From Kitagawia praeruptora (lineage: Eukaryota > Streptophyta > Magnoliopsida > Apiales > Apiaceae): 64,000 bases of DNA. Each line of letters opens with the position of its first letter. Position 1 is the first letter of the stretch. Positions 1-12,399 of this stretch are shown here, in pieces. Below the pieces are notes generated by a model. That model searched no databases. It was not told the DNA's origin and saw only the letters and a program-made list of their open reading frames with translations. A program made the translations under genes and the position numbers. The stretch covers positions 121,332,001 through 121,396,000 of the forward strand of contig CM075350.1 in the NCBI GenBank assembly GCA_037693485.1, given 5' to 3'.

Positions 1-1806
1 GTAGTTTCAAAACACTCCCTTTTAAATTAATGCAAATTTCCATTTTCCTTTAAATTCTTGTCTTGCTCTTTCGTTTTCGTTGCCTTGTTTCGTTATTTTC
101 GTAAATCCGTTTAGTGGATAAAGTAGCGAAATTCTAACCACTAGGGGTTGAGAGTAACGAAACTTTGGTTTCGTATTAGTAATTTAATTTAGTTTTAATT
201 TGTAGTTGTGCCCCTTTAAATCTCAATTTTAATGTGGGTTCCATAATTTATAATTGTAGATCTACTTTTCATGTTTTATTTGTTAGTATTAAAAAAAACC
301 ACAAAAATGTTAGTTTTAAATTTTAAGTACGTTTCATTCGTTTTTAATCCGTTTTATTCGAAGCTCATCTCCCCTGTTTTTATTCGAATACACGACGCAA
401 ACCCAGCCCATTTTCTTCATTCTCCCTTATCTTCTGATTTCAACATAATCAAACCCCCTTTCCCCATTTCTTTTTTCTTAATTTTAAAATCGATGTCTTG
501 TTATTTTCTTCCATCACTATTGCTGCATGTATTTGTAGCCGAGTAATTTCTGTGTTAGTTGGTTTGTCCCTTGCGTTTTCTGTGTTTTGTGAGTCAACCC
601 GTTCCGATTGCTGAGTCCTGTTATTGAGTTCGATTTATTTGTTTGAATCGTTTTGAGTTGAAGATCGTAGAGTTTCCGGGTTCTTTGTTTTAGTACCGAG
701 TTCGTGATTTGAGTGTAGATTCGGTGTTCTTCTCTAAGTTCTTTGGTTTAAGTTCGTTGTTTGCTACTCTGTTTTCAGTTTTGGTTGTTGCTGTGAAGTC
801 TGAGTGGGATGGGTTGGTTGTTCTGAGTTTCTATGCTGAAATTTGTTGTGTTTCTATTTTTGGTTGTAATTCGATTTACTGAGTTCGCAAGTTGAGTACA
901 ATTGTAGTGGCTGAGAGTCCATTTTGGTGTTGTCAAATCTTCTGAGTTCGTTTTACTTATTGGGTTGTTTGCTGTTATAGAGTACTGAGTCGCCAGTTTA
1001 GCGTTTCTGCAAGTTTGATCATTGATGTGTGTTCTGAGTCGACAATGTTGAGTCACCGTTTTGTACTGAGTTTGAGTCGCGAGTCTGTTTTGTTTTCCGA
1101 GTTCTAGTTCGCAAATGTTAAGTTTGTTCTTGCTGTTTTGTAAATGTCGATTTGTGAATTCTGTGTTTTGTTTCGTTTCACTGGTCTGCTGCTAGTCCTT
1201 GAGTCGACTCGTTGCTTTTATTTAAAGGCAGCTGCTGAGTTTTGTTACGTTGTTTGTACTAAAGAACATAACTGTGGATTTTGAGTTCCTGTGTGGAGTT
1301 TTCGTTTTAGTTCGAGTTTTGATTTCAGTTTTGTGGTTGAGAATGGCCGAGTCACTGAGCTTGCACTGAGTTGTCGAGTCTGTTTTGTCTCGAATGCTTT
1401 CTTTTAGTATTGTAAACTTTCATTTCCTGTTTTGATGTTTTGTTAGCTGTTAGTTTGAAAATTCTTCTTGTTTGGTTTTTGGCTAGTCATTTATACGAAC
1501 GAATCATATCGAATTTTTCTAAAAATTTCTGTAAATAATTTTTAATTCAAGTAAATGTTTTAGAATTAAATATAGTTTTAATTTAGGATTTTTAAAATAA
1601 TTTAGTTTTAGAATAATTTAGAAAAAAAATGGTTTTACGAATTAATTAGTAAAAACTGAATTTTTCCAAAACCCAAAAATTGATCTAGTTCGATTAAATT
1701 AAAAATTAAGGATTGCGAAAATGTTAGTCTCCGTGGATCGATACCTAAAGTATTTCGACGATTGAATCGTACGCTTGCGATTTTACTTGTTATTTATTTT
1801 AGCACA
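1..1806 (+). repeat. 5' LTR of the Athila-like element (partial)
   Basis: This matches 9061-10874 nearly base for base, apart from an 8-bp deletion near position 10 and scattered substitutions. It ends in CA just before the primer binding site. About 485 bp of its left end, including the promoter, lies outside the window. Short open frames inside it (for example 271-546) recur in the other LTR and do not look coding. Confidence 0.9.
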
Positions 1807-1815
1807 TCAATTTTT

Positions 1816-1833
1816 TGGCGCCGCTGCCGGGGA
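1816..1833 (+). other. Primer binding site, tRNA-Asp type
   Basis: TGGCGCCGCTGCCGGGGA lies 9 nt after the LTR end. It is complementary to the 3' end of plant tRNA-Asp with about one mismatch, the primer known for Athila-type elements. Confidence 0.85.
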
Positions 1834-2773
1834 CTAATTATTTTTCGCGCCTTAATTTTTAGTTTTTCGGATTAGTTTTATTTCTTATTTTTACTTCGTT
1901 CTTTTTAGGAAAGCTTGAGATTTCGGAACTCTTTTTAACGGAGCGTGGAAAAATTGGAATATTTTGGAAAACTTGCTTCGGTAACCGTATCTCACTCTTT
2001 TCGGCCTCTTTATTTTTAGAAAATCACAAAAAAATCAAAAATCACAAAAAATTTTAAATTGAAAAAATCCAAAAAAATTAGTTGTAAATTCATAATTGTT
2101 GCATCATGCATTTAATCACCCAGGGCACATCATCTAGATTTTTATTTTCTTGTTTTTAATTTTTGGTACCTTATAATTGTGGTGATCGCTGGGACCCAAA
2201 TGTACGTTTAATTTCTTTCTTTCTTTAGATTAAATCACGTAGTGTAAGCATCCATAAGTGTTTATAATTTTTGTATATATCGTTGTTTGTTGCATTATTT
2301 TGTAAATAAACTTTAAGGGCAAGACCACTACAAGATAAGGGAAGGGATTTCGTCACTCTTTCCTTAGCCCAAAAACAATAAATTCCTCATTTTGCATCCC
2401 TTAGCCTTTTAATAAAATTAATTAGACATTTGCCCCTAGGATTTCGCGCTCAATTAGAAAGGTGCCTAAAAATAAACGTAATTAAGACTTATTCACGACC
2501 TTCAGTGTCTAAGGTTCGCCTGGCTGATAAGATTCGGTGTCTAAGTGACGAGTTTGGCCTCTTGGCAATGCCTGCTCTAATCTGGCCGAATCGGTCTGAA
2601 TAATTCTTAATTTACGGAATTTTTAGTGTGTCTTAATGTTATGAGCAATGTCTAGTTATTTTATTTAGGGAACCTAGGTTAGATTTTTTTCTTTTGATTT
2701 TTCACCATTTATTTTGTGTGTTTCATTTTCACACTTACTTGCTACGTGGTTTTATCCTTGATCAATCTTTACC

Positions 2774-3460
2774 ATGTCCGTAGCATTTAGGGTGCGTTAT
2801 TACCAAGGTTGGGATTTTGACGAGGAGTTAGCGGATAATACGATGTGGTGTGAGTCAACTAGGGAACCTAGTGTATATAACGAGTCGTCTAGTACTTTTA
2901 GTGATTTGCATTATAGTGAAAACAATATTGCAATCGACTCTGAATTAGATGCTCTTACTAGACGTCTCGAAGCTTTAGAAACCCTTAGTGGCCCTTCACA
3001 CACGTCTTGGTACCCAAATTTTAACTCTCCGAGTCTCGATTTTCAACATGGCCCCGACTCTCAACAAGTCAACGCCATGTTTCAACCAACCTCTCGAAAT
3101 GACCATTTTACATCGTCTTCTAATTCCGGTTGGAGAGATTATCCCGATCTCTCATGGAACCAAGGCCATAGCTATCAAACTCCGCCTCCACATTTTCAAG
3201 AACCGAACTCTTATCCAATTCCGAGTCAAGTTCCTTATTCGAGTTCAATTCAAACACCCGCCCACCCACCCGGATTTCATGATTCGAGTAGGAAACTTGA
3301 CACCTTAGAAAACAGTATCGAGGCTTTATTGATTTCTCAAGCTAACTTCATGCGAACCATAACTTCTGATAGGCAAATTTTGAACTCTAATGCTCAAGCC
3401 TTATCTAAGGTGCCTAAGAAACGAAGTAATCATTATTTATTCCGACTTTTTGGTGTCTAG
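2774..3460 (+). pseudogene. Capsid-deleted duplicate of gag
   Basis: This open frame starts MSVAF and jumps straight to a segment (GWDFDEELA, STREPS, ALTRRLEALET, QQVNAMF, SWNQG) that parallels the C-terminal half of the gag at 3722. The whole capsid domain is absent. The leader before it (about 2540-2773) is also repeated before the full gag (about 3477-3676): both carry GCCTCTTGGCAATGC and AGGGAACCTAGGTT. The locus is therefore a leader-plus-gag duplication, with a capsid deletion in the first copy. The copies are clearly diverged, so this is either an old duplication or recombination between related elements. Whether it is translated is unknown. Confidence 0.7.
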
Positions 3461-3721
3461 GCAAGCGAGAGCTTACCTGGCCAATTTAGGTTTGGTGTTT
3501 AGCCTCTTGGCAATGCTTGCACCTATCTGGCCAAATCGGTCCGAATAAATTCTGATTTACCGAGTTTTTGGTGGTCCTTACGGTTAGGAGCAAGGTCTAG
3601 CTATTTTATTAGGGAACCTAGGTTTAGAATTTTTCTTTTAATTTTACACCCCTTTCTTTTTGTGTGATTTAATTTTTTGCACTTACTTGCTACGTGTTTA
3701 ATTTTATGGTTTTTGCGAACC

Positions 3722-6700
3722 ATGGCCATGTCTCTTAAAGACCGTTGTTATCCCACCCGTTCTGCTCAACCCTCGTGTATCACTCTTCCTTCCGTTAATG
3801 GTAATAACTTCGAAATTAAAGCCCATCAAATTAGCATGTTACCTAATTTTCGCGGGAGTGAAGGTGAGGATCCTTATCTTTTTCTACATGAATTCGAGGA
3901 GGTTTGCGCTTTGCAAAAACTCCGACATCTGTCCGAGGACTCCATTAGGCTAAGACTTATCAACTTCGCTTTAAAAGAAAATGCTAAAAAATGGTTGTAC
4001 AGTCTACCCGTCAATTCGATTTCCACTTGGGAGGGTTTCGTAGTCATCTTTCTTAAAAAATTCTTTCCAAACCACAAGACTACAAATCTCACGAATGAGA
4101 TTAATCAATTTCGTCAAAAACACAACGAACCATTTTGGACGTGTTTTGACCGCTTTAAAAATCTTTTATCTCAATGTCCCCACCACGGAATCAAAAAATG
4201 GAGGCTCTGTAAGATTGTGTACGAGGCTTTTGATGGTTCAACAACCGCATTGTTGGAATCTATGTGCCAAGGGAAATTCATGGAGAAAAACGAGGACGAG
4301 GGTTGGGAATTTTTTGAGGATCTAGCGGAGAAAACCATGTTGTGGGAGTCTACTCGAGAGCCGAGTAAATCTATCAAACCATCTTCTAGGAGTGTGCATT
4401 CTATTGGAAACAATGTAGCAACCGATGCTAAGCTCGCCACCCTTGCTAGGCGTCTCGAAGCCTTAGAAACTTGTAGTGGTCCCCCGCACATGCCCATGTG
4501 TTCGAATCAAGGGATGCAAAATTCCCATGATTTCCAACAAGTCAATGCAATGTTTCAAAGAAATGACCCTTTCTCTTCTACCTACAATCCCGGGTGGAAA
4601 AATCACCCAAATTTTTCATGGAATCAAGGTGAACAATCTCCACCTCCCCAATTTCAATCTCAACCTCCTTCGTTCCAAAACTTTCAATCTCCACCACCAT
4701 CTTTCCCAAATCATCAAACTTAACCCCCGACTTTTCATAAGGCCAACTCTAACTCTTTCTCGCTTCAACATCATGTTCCTTATCCGACTCAAGCTCCCAC
4801 TCGCCTACCCGGCTTTCAAGAGTCGGATAAGAGAATTTCTTCCTTAGAAAAGAGTCTTGATGCGCTTCTCAAATCCACAACTAATTTCGCTAAATCTCAA
4901 AACACTTTCATGCAAACCATGACTCAAGATAGGCAAAACTTAAATGCTAGCACCCAAGCCCTATCTAAGTTAGAGGTTCAAGTGAGCCAATTAGCCAATG
5001 CCATCCATGAGCGGGAGAAAAATAAATTTTCGAGTCAAACTGAGGTCATTCCTAAGTTTCCTCTCAACCAACACCCTCATGCGAATGTGAATGCCATCAT
5101 CTCTTTAAGATCGGGAAATCGAGTTAATAATCGAGTAGGAGTCGAGTCCTCCGAAGAGGAAAAAGAAGAATCGAACGATGAACCGACCCCTATTCTCGAT
5201 CCTTCAAACCATATTCCAAATCCCGAACCTTTCGAGTCATCTAGTCCCGCACCTTTAACTCTTGAACCTTCATCTTCCAAATCCATTCCCGAGTCATCAG
5301 AATCTTCTATTAAATCACCAAATGAATCTTCGTCTTTTAACAAATCTCCTCCAAAATCCATTACCGAAGAACCTAGCAAACGAGTCTTTAAGCCAAAAGC
5401 TCCTTATCCTCAAAAACTCGTTCCTCCTAAACAAACGGCTCAAATGGAGAAGATTTTGGAAATATTTAGTCAAGTCAAAATAAACATTCCTCTTTTAGAT
5501 GCCATTCAACAAGTCCCTTCTTATGCCAAGTGTCTAAAAGATTTATGTTCTCATAAACGTTCCACACACGTTCCCAAGAAAGCCTTTTTGACTTCTCATG
5601 TTAGTTCAATTCTTTCGAATCAGATTCCCGTGAAATATAAGGACCCCGGTTGTCCTACAATTTCATGTGTCATAGGCAATACTTTTGTGGACAAAGCGTT
5701 ACTTGACTTAGGCGCTAGTGTGAATCTTCTTCCATTTTCGGTCTATCAAGCCCTAGATTTAGGCGACCTTAAGCAAACGAACATGACAATTCAATTAGCT
5801 GATCATTCTGTTAAAATGCCTAAGGGGATAATTGAAGATGTCCTAATTAATGTCGGGGAATTCATCTTTCCGGTTGATTTTGTTGTCCTCGAGACTCAAC
5901 CCGTCACAAATTCCAAGAACCAAATTCCTGTTATCTTAGGAAGACCTTTTCTTACTACATCTAATGCCTTAATTAATTGTAGGAATGGTTCGATGAAACT
6001 CACATTTGGCAACATGACCATAGACCTTAACATTTTCAATGTAGGGAAAGAACCCAATGAGCTTTATGAACCATTAATAGGGGTTAACGTGGTCAACAGG
6101 TTTGCCACATGGTCTAGTTTTGAGGATAGTGAGATTGAGTCTCTTCTCAAAGATGATTTCAAAGTCAACCATGAGTCTAATCGAGCATATTCTGATTCGT
6201 TGAGAGATATGACTTCGGAAGAGATGTTGAGAGAGTTAGATGCGATTTGTTCCCCGTGGGAGACCACACCCAAGGATGCTATTGTTGAGCCTGTTGTCAA
6301 AACTCTTGTTGGTGAACCACCTACATTTGGTGAGTTTTTAGGGGATTTGTTAGAAATTTGTTCCAAGTGTGAGACCCCATCCGAGATTGTTAGTAGTGAG
6401 CCCGTTGTTCACACTCCCGTGGCTACACCGCCCGCATTTGATTTAATTCTTTATCATCCCGAATTTGATCAACAGCCTTTAGGGAAAGCTGAACCCTTGT
6501 CTAATGTCCTTCCTAGTGATTCTAACCCTAGCCACACTTTCATTATCTCTAATTTGCTTAAACAAAATAAAGAAGCCTTAAGTTGGTTTAGGGAGAACAT
6601 TAGTGATAGTTATTCTTTAGGGTTGAATGATTCAATGTTAATTGAGAAAATCTGTTCTAATAAAAACTTTCACAAATTCCTTGATATTTTCTCAAAGTTA

Positions 6701-6730
6701 CACCTTAATTTTCCTACCGGCGTCGGCTAA
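3722..6730 (+). pseudogene. gag-protease ORF of the Athila-like element, one in-frame stop
   Basis: The frame begins MAMSLKD and is open to 6730 except for a TAA at 4721-4723. An ATG also exists at 3677, but the 3722 start matches the start context of the upstream duplicate. Residues about 50-210 form a plant retrotransposon gag (capsid) domain, with FRGSEGEDPYLFLHEFEEVC, KWLYSLP, FLKKFFP and QFRQKHNEPFW. A Pro/Gln/Ser-rich stretch follows, then a retropepsin-like domain with DLGAS at 5705-5719 in place of the usual DSGA (common in Athila-type proteases) and ILGRPF about 230 nt later. No zinc knuckle is evident. The frame ends FPTGVG-stop, where an autonomous element would continue into reverse transcriptase. 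Confidence 0.8.
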
Positions 6731-8560
6731 TTCAGTTTTATTCTTTTGCCTCCCCTCGTGTAAGATAGGTATGGGGGAGGAATTGTGTGCGTGTGTGAGT
6801 TGTTTTTCTTTAGTAGTTTTTAGAAATTTGCAGTCTCCGTCATCCCTTATCAGGTATTTCCTCAACTTTATCCTTTCTCATTTCTCTTGCATTCACATAC
6901 ATTGAGGACAATGCATGATCTAGGTATGGGGGGGTTTTTAGTGTAAATATATAAATTTGAAAATCCAAAAAAAATTTAAAAAATGAAAAAATCAAAGAAA
7001 GTTCTTTTTCTAGTTTTGTTAATTGATTGCTAGTTGCTTGATGCATCCTTGCATGCTATGATAATCTTACGACCCATTAGCTTTTGTTTGAGAAGTGATT
7101 TGCTAAAGTTCTTGTTCACACACTTACACTAGCAAGGTAAAGCTAGTAAACTTATTTGAATTGTGCATGAAATTAGAAGGTCATGATTAGGTGTAAGATG
7201 ATTTGGTCTTTATGCTTTGAATACAAGTAGGTGCATCGAGGAAACCATCACTTGAGATTGATTATGTTTTACTACACCAAGTGAGATTTTGAGCCTATAT
7301 GCACATCTTTTGCATTTATATTCTTTTGCTTGAGTGTCCACTTGTCATTTACATTGCTAGCACTTGTTTGAATTCTATCTTGAAATGTATGACCTTAATT
7401 GATGATAAAATGATAAAGGCATTTAGGAATAACCTATATTTCCAAAAATATCCACACCATGCTTACATGATCAATTAGTTAACCCTTTGAGCTTAATCAA
7501 ATTCTTTCGGTGACACACCACATTACTCGCCTAAGACCTTTTTCTTGTATAGCCTTACGCACTCTTGAGCCCAATTTGTCAAAGGCTGGTAGGAACTTGG
7601 TGGAGCAATAAGGTGTGTGAAAAGGGTTTACTTTTATTCATAACTTTTGAGGAAATATTTGTTGTTACCTTGCTAGTCGATTTTCAAATCAAATCTAAAG
7701 GAGGATTATTGTTACATTTATTTTAGCTCTAAATAAATTTAAAAAAAAAAAAGAGAAAAGAAAAATACATATGAGAGCATACTTATGTTTTTGTAATCCT
7801 CCTTCATTACGACTAGTCAAGGCTTTTTGTTGAAATATAAAAAATAGAATTATGTGGGGAGGTGTTGTGCATGTTATTCATGGTGACTACTAGCTTTTGA
7901 CACTTCACCTTATTTTGGCCTTTCTTGACATACCTTGTCCCTAGCCCCATTACAACCCTAATAAAGACCTTTTGATTGTCATTATTAATGTATGTTGTGA
8001 TTTAAGTTGGGATGATACCAAGTGTCAAGCATGTATTTGATTTTGTTGGAATTGAGTGATACACTTACCCTTGTTCTTGAGTGAATATTCTTTTGAGAGT
8101 GAAATGTGAGGTATTGCTTGTTTGTTTTTTGCATAAGAGATCACAAGTTTTGACTCTGAGGTGTGCTCTTGTAGACTTAGCATGATTACCAATAATTTTT
8201 GCATTTGACATGAGCTTAGAATCACTCTTGCATAGTTCTTTGAGTAGACTATGTGAATCCTTGCACTTTCCACACCAAGACTTTGCAAACTCATTTTGAT
8301 TCTTAAGTTGATGTGTCATGAGAGGACATGTATGTGTGGTGTGCATTGCCATGTGATCTTTTATACAAACTAGATGGATTTTGTGGGTACATTCACTATA
8401 GGCCCTCACGAGACCTTACTCGTCCACTAGGGCTGCCTAGGGGTTTAAAGGGCTTGTTGCATATGCCAAATGCAACCGTCACACCTACGAAAAGGAGTAT
8501 AGGACTTTTTTATCTAGATTTTCTTTTTGTTAATATTTTACTCGAGGACGAGCAAAAGAT
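6731..8560 (+). other. Non-coding 3' internal region of the Athila-like element
   Basis: About 1.8 kb without a credible ORF lies between the end of the protease frame and the polypurine tract. The TAGGTATGGGGG motif occurs here near 6766 and 6921, and again at the real tract near 8560. Each copy is a polypurine-tract lookalike. No env-like frame is visible; short frames on both strands lack recognisable domains. Confidence 0.6.
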
Positions 8561-8575
8561 AGGTATGGGGGCATT
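8561..8575 (+). other. Polypurine tract
   Basis: AGGTATGGGGGCATT lies directly before the TGATAAGTGC start of the 3' LTR and follows the CTCGAGGACGAGCAAAAGAT context typical of Athila-type 3' ends. It would prime plus-strand DNA synthesis. Confidence 0.75.
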
Positions 8576-10874
8576 TGATAAGTGCATATTTTCGCATATT
8601 TTTATTACCTATTTATTGCTTGAACTCGTATTTTAATAATTTATTTTGTTGCATTTCAGGAAATTCGTGAATAAATAAAGAAATGACAAAATAAAGAAAT
8701 AAAGTGCAAGGAAGGGAAAAAGAGGAAGAAAAAGGACCAAAAAGAAAAAAAGGAAAAGAATTAGGAGCTTGGAGCAAAAGACATATCTCAAGACAAGTGG
8801 AAGGTGGAGATCATCCCAACACACTTAAAAAGTGTATGGCCAAGATCAAGTCTACCAAAGCTTAATGGGGAAGGAATCTTTTAATGGCTAGGATCACACC
8901 ACCACACACCCCAAATGTAGGGCCAAGATTAACCCACACCCCCCTAAACCCTAATTCCCATCCTATAAATACCCCCTCATTTCCCTTGTATTTACAACTT
9001 AGAATAGAATTTAGATTTTAGTGTAGTGTAGTTTTAGGGTAGATTTAATTTCTTATTTTTGTAGTTTCAAATCTTGTAAACACTCCCTTTTAAATTAATG
9101 CAAATTTCCATTTTCCTTTAAATTCTTGTCTTGCTCTTTCGTTTTCGTTGCCTTGTTTCGTTATTTTCGTAAATCCGTTTAGTGGATAAAGTAGCGAAAT
9201 GCTAACCACTAGGGGTTGAGAGTAACGAAACTTTGGTTTCGTATTAGTAATTTAATTTAGTTTTAATTTGTAGTTGTGCCCCTTTAAATCTCAATTTTAA
9301 TGTGGGTTCAATAATTTATAATTGTAGATCTACTTTTCATGTTTTATTTGTTAGTATTAAAAAAAACCATAAAAATATTAGTTTTAAATTTTAAGTACGT
9401 TTTATTCGTTTTTAATCCGTTTTATTCGAAGCTCATCTCCCCTGTTTTTATTCGAATACACGACGCAAACCCAGCCCATTTTCTTCATTCTCCCTTATCT
9501 TCCGATTTCAACATAATCAAACCCCCTTTCCCCATTTCTTTTTTCTTAATTTTAAAATCGCTGTCTTGTTATTTTCTTCCATCACTGTTGCTGCGTGTAT
9601 TTGTAGCCGAGTAATTTCTATGTTAGTTGGTTTGTCCCTTGCGTTTTCTGTGTTTTGCGAGTCAACTCGTTCCGATTGCTGAGTCATGTTATTGAGTTCG
9701 ATTTATTTATTTAAATCGTTTTGAGTTGAAGATCGTAGAGTTTCCGGGTTCTTTGTTTTAGTACCGAGTTCGTGATTTTAGTGTAGATTCGGTGTTCTTC
9801 TCTGAGTTCTTTGGTTTAAGTTCGTTGTTTGCTACTCTGTTTTCAGTTTTGGTTGTTGCTGTGAAGTCTGAGTGGGATGGGTTGGTTGTTCTGAGTTTCT
9901 AAGCTGAAATTTGCTGTGTTTCTGTTTTTGGTTGTAATTCGATTTACTGAGTTCGCAAGTTGAGTACAATCGTAGTGGCTGAGAGTCCATTTTGGTGTTG
10001 TCAAATCTTCTGAGTTCGTTTTACTTATTGGGTTGTTTGCTGTTATAGAGTACTAAGTCACTAGTTTAGCGTTTCTGCAAGTTTGATCGTTGATGTGTGT
10101 TCTGAGTCGACAATGCTGAGTCACCATTTTGTACTGAGTTTGAGTCGCGAGTCTGTTTTGTTTTCCTAGTTCTAGTTCGCAAATGTTAAGTTTGTTCTTG
10201 CTGTTTTGTAAATGTCGATTTGTGAATTCTGTGTTTTGTTTCGTTTCACTGGTCTGCTGCTAGTCCTTGAGTCGACTCATTGCTTTTATTTAATTGCAGC
10301 TGCTGAGTTTTGTTACATTGTTTGTACTAAAGAACATAAATGTGGATTTTGAGTTCCTGTGTGGAGTTTTCGTTTTAGTTCGAGTTTTGATTTCAGTTTT
10401 GTGGTTGAGAATCGCCGAGTCACTTAGCTTGCACTGAGTTGTCGAGTCTGTTTTGTCTCGAATGTTTTCTTTTAGTATTGTAAACTTTCATTTCCTGTTT
10501 TGATGTTTTGTTAGCTGTTAGTTTGAAAATTCTTGTTGTTTGGTTTTTGGCTAGTCATTTATACGAACGAATCATATCGAATTTTTCTAAAAATTTCTGT
10601 AAATAATTTTTAATTCAAGTAAATGTTTTAGAATTAAATATAGTTTTAATTTAGGATTTTTAAAATAATTTAGTTTTAGAATAATTTAGAAAAAAAATGG
10701 TTTTACGAATTAATTAGTAAAAACTGAATTTTTCCAAAACCCAAAAATTGTTCTAGTTCGATTAAATTAAAAATTAAGGATTGCGAAAATGTTAGTCTCC
10801 GTGGATCGATACCTAAAGTATTTCGACGATTGAATCGTACGCTTGCGATTTTATTTATTATTTATTTTAGCACA
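8576..10874 (+). repeat. 3' LTR of the Athila-like element (complete, 2299 bp)
   Basis: It starts TGATAAGTGC and ends TTAGCACA, giving the expected TG..CA ends. CCTATAAATACCCC near 8962 is a plausible TATA box for the LTR promoter. The part from 9061 on matches the 5' LTR at the start of the window. Confidence 0.9.
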
Positions 10875-11087
10875 TAAAGTAAAAGCAACAAATTTTGTCC
10901 TTGTCTGCAGAATCCATATTGGCTACAAACAGGCTTCCTTTCCTTACTCCAGATAGAGCAAAATCACCAGTCTTCTTCTGGGTGATCAAACATTCATTTT
11001 TGTCAAAATCCACCTTGAATCCTCTATCAGTAAACTGACCTACACTTAGCAGATTATGCTTGAGTCCCTTGACTAGTGCTACATCTT
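10875..11087 (-). pseudogene. copia pre-integrase segment, severed
   Basis: Read on the minus strand this aligns with about 56585-56795 of the sister copy: VALVKGLKHNLLSVGQF, then KTGDFALSGVRKGSLFVANM. It keeps CAG where the sister copy has the TAG stop at 56629. It is cut on one side by the solo LTR and on the other by the Athila-like insertion. Confidence 0.8.
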
Positions 11088-12394
11088 TGATAAGTGGAGT
11101 TATATCTACTTGGAGCGCTTCATATCGGCTTAAATTGATTGTTTTGGACTCAAGTTTGTGTAGTTTTGATGTGTTTTGCTTAGTTGTGCAGATTTACGAG
11201 AATGTTGATTAAGGTGGATGCTTCTATTATTTTTGGAGAATTAATTGATTAAAATTCGGATTTCTGAGAAGGGTTGCGCAGTCTACACTGTTTTGGCCAT
11301 ATCTTGAGTTCTAGAAGTCCGTTTGAGGCCCATAAGCAGTCCACGCGAAGATAACAAGAGTCTCTATCATTCTAAAGAGGCCCAGACGTCCAAGCACAAC
11401 TGGAAAGGTTCGGAAAAACAGAAGAAAAGAAGATACGAATTTTCCTTAATAAAACATATTCAATTTAGGAAACGTATTTTTGCAGAAATTCTATTATAAT
11501 TCTGTTTTGGTATTTTCTTGCTGGGCAAGACTTTTAGAGCCTATATAAACTCATCTAGATATGGTTTTTGGGGGATCGAAAAATTATTGTACATAACTTA
11601 TATATTCTAGTATAGAGAGATTGGAGATAGCTTTTTACTTTCCCTTGGAGATTGAAGGTTTTTCTCTATTCTTTATAATATTATGTGTTCATATTATATC
11701 TCTTGCTTTATTAGTTTAATTATGTATGAGTAGATAATTAATCTAGGGTTAAGTAGAACCCTAGTTATGATTGATGTGTGAATTTCCCAATTCCCCCAAT
11801 TTTATTGTTTAATTGCTCTTGCTTATTGAGTTGTTTTAATTAGCAATTACAAATCAGACGTGATTATGTTTATTATTTGAACCATTGTCTATTTATCAAC
11901 GAGAGTTGGATTTAGATGGTTGTGATTTATCCAATGAGGACATGAACTTCTCCATGAGAATAGGTAGAACGGATTGTTAGGAAGTTAGGGTGCTGTGATT
12001 AATGTCTCTAAATTGCATGATACCATGAGAATAGGCTTGATTGTATTTTAGAGAAGCCATTAATACTCGAGAGAGGTTATTGGTAATTTATAGGGCGCAC
12101 CTTTCCTTTTGAGTATTATACGGTTGATTGGGGAGGGAATTCACGATTGCATTAATTCATGCTAGTGGGGACACTTAATTCTGGATGTTTTAGTTAATTG
12201 ATTAATTGCATTAGTATAAAATTAGTATAATAATCTTTGATATTTTATTGTGTTACTTGCTTGGCTGAATTGAATCGAGAACAACTGGTGATTGACACGT
12301 TTGTCTCTGTGGGATCGACTCTGACTTACCCTACTACATAGTTAGAAGGATTTGTTAGATATTATTATTTGATAGGCACGCGACAGCCTTGTCA
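11088..12394. mobile_element. Solo LTR, 1307 bp, 5-bp target duplication
   Basis: The insert begins TGATAAGTGG, ends CCTTGTCA, and is flanked by ATCTT at 11083-11087 and 12395-12399. Removing it with one ATCTT rejoins the copia protease to its pre-integrase segment, as in the sister copy. CTATATAAACTC near 11540 is a TATA-like box. No coding capacity is seen. A solo LTR arises by recombination between the two LTRs of a full element. The family is unassigned. Confidence 0.85.
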
Positions 12395-12399
12395 ATCTT

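Larger units (their letters stand above)
1..10874 (+). mobile_element. Athila-like Ty3/gypsy element, gag-protease only, 5' end off window
   Basis: Two long direct repeats flank an internal region that starts with a tRNA-Asp-type primer binding site and ends in a G-rich polypurine tract, which is the layout of the Athila branch of Ty3/gypsy. The internal region (1807-8575) encodes a gag capsid-like domain and a retropepsin-like domain. I find no reverse transcriptase, RNase H or integrase in any frame, so the element must have been mobilised by enzymes supplied in trans. The right LTR is followed directly by the interrupted copia sequence, with TAAAG as the presumed right target duplication. 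The left junction lies before the window. By eye the LTRs differ at about 40 sites, roughly 2 percent. Confidence 0.85.

Noticed and set aside
271..546. 91-codon open frame, repeated at 9339-9614
   Set aside because: It lies inside the two LTR copies, has no domain, and the similarity is explained by LTR identity.
8025..8409. Overlapping minus-strand frames of about 100 codons in the Athila-like 3' region
   Set aside because: No domain and no match to env-like proteins; they overlap one another and lie in a non-coding internal region.
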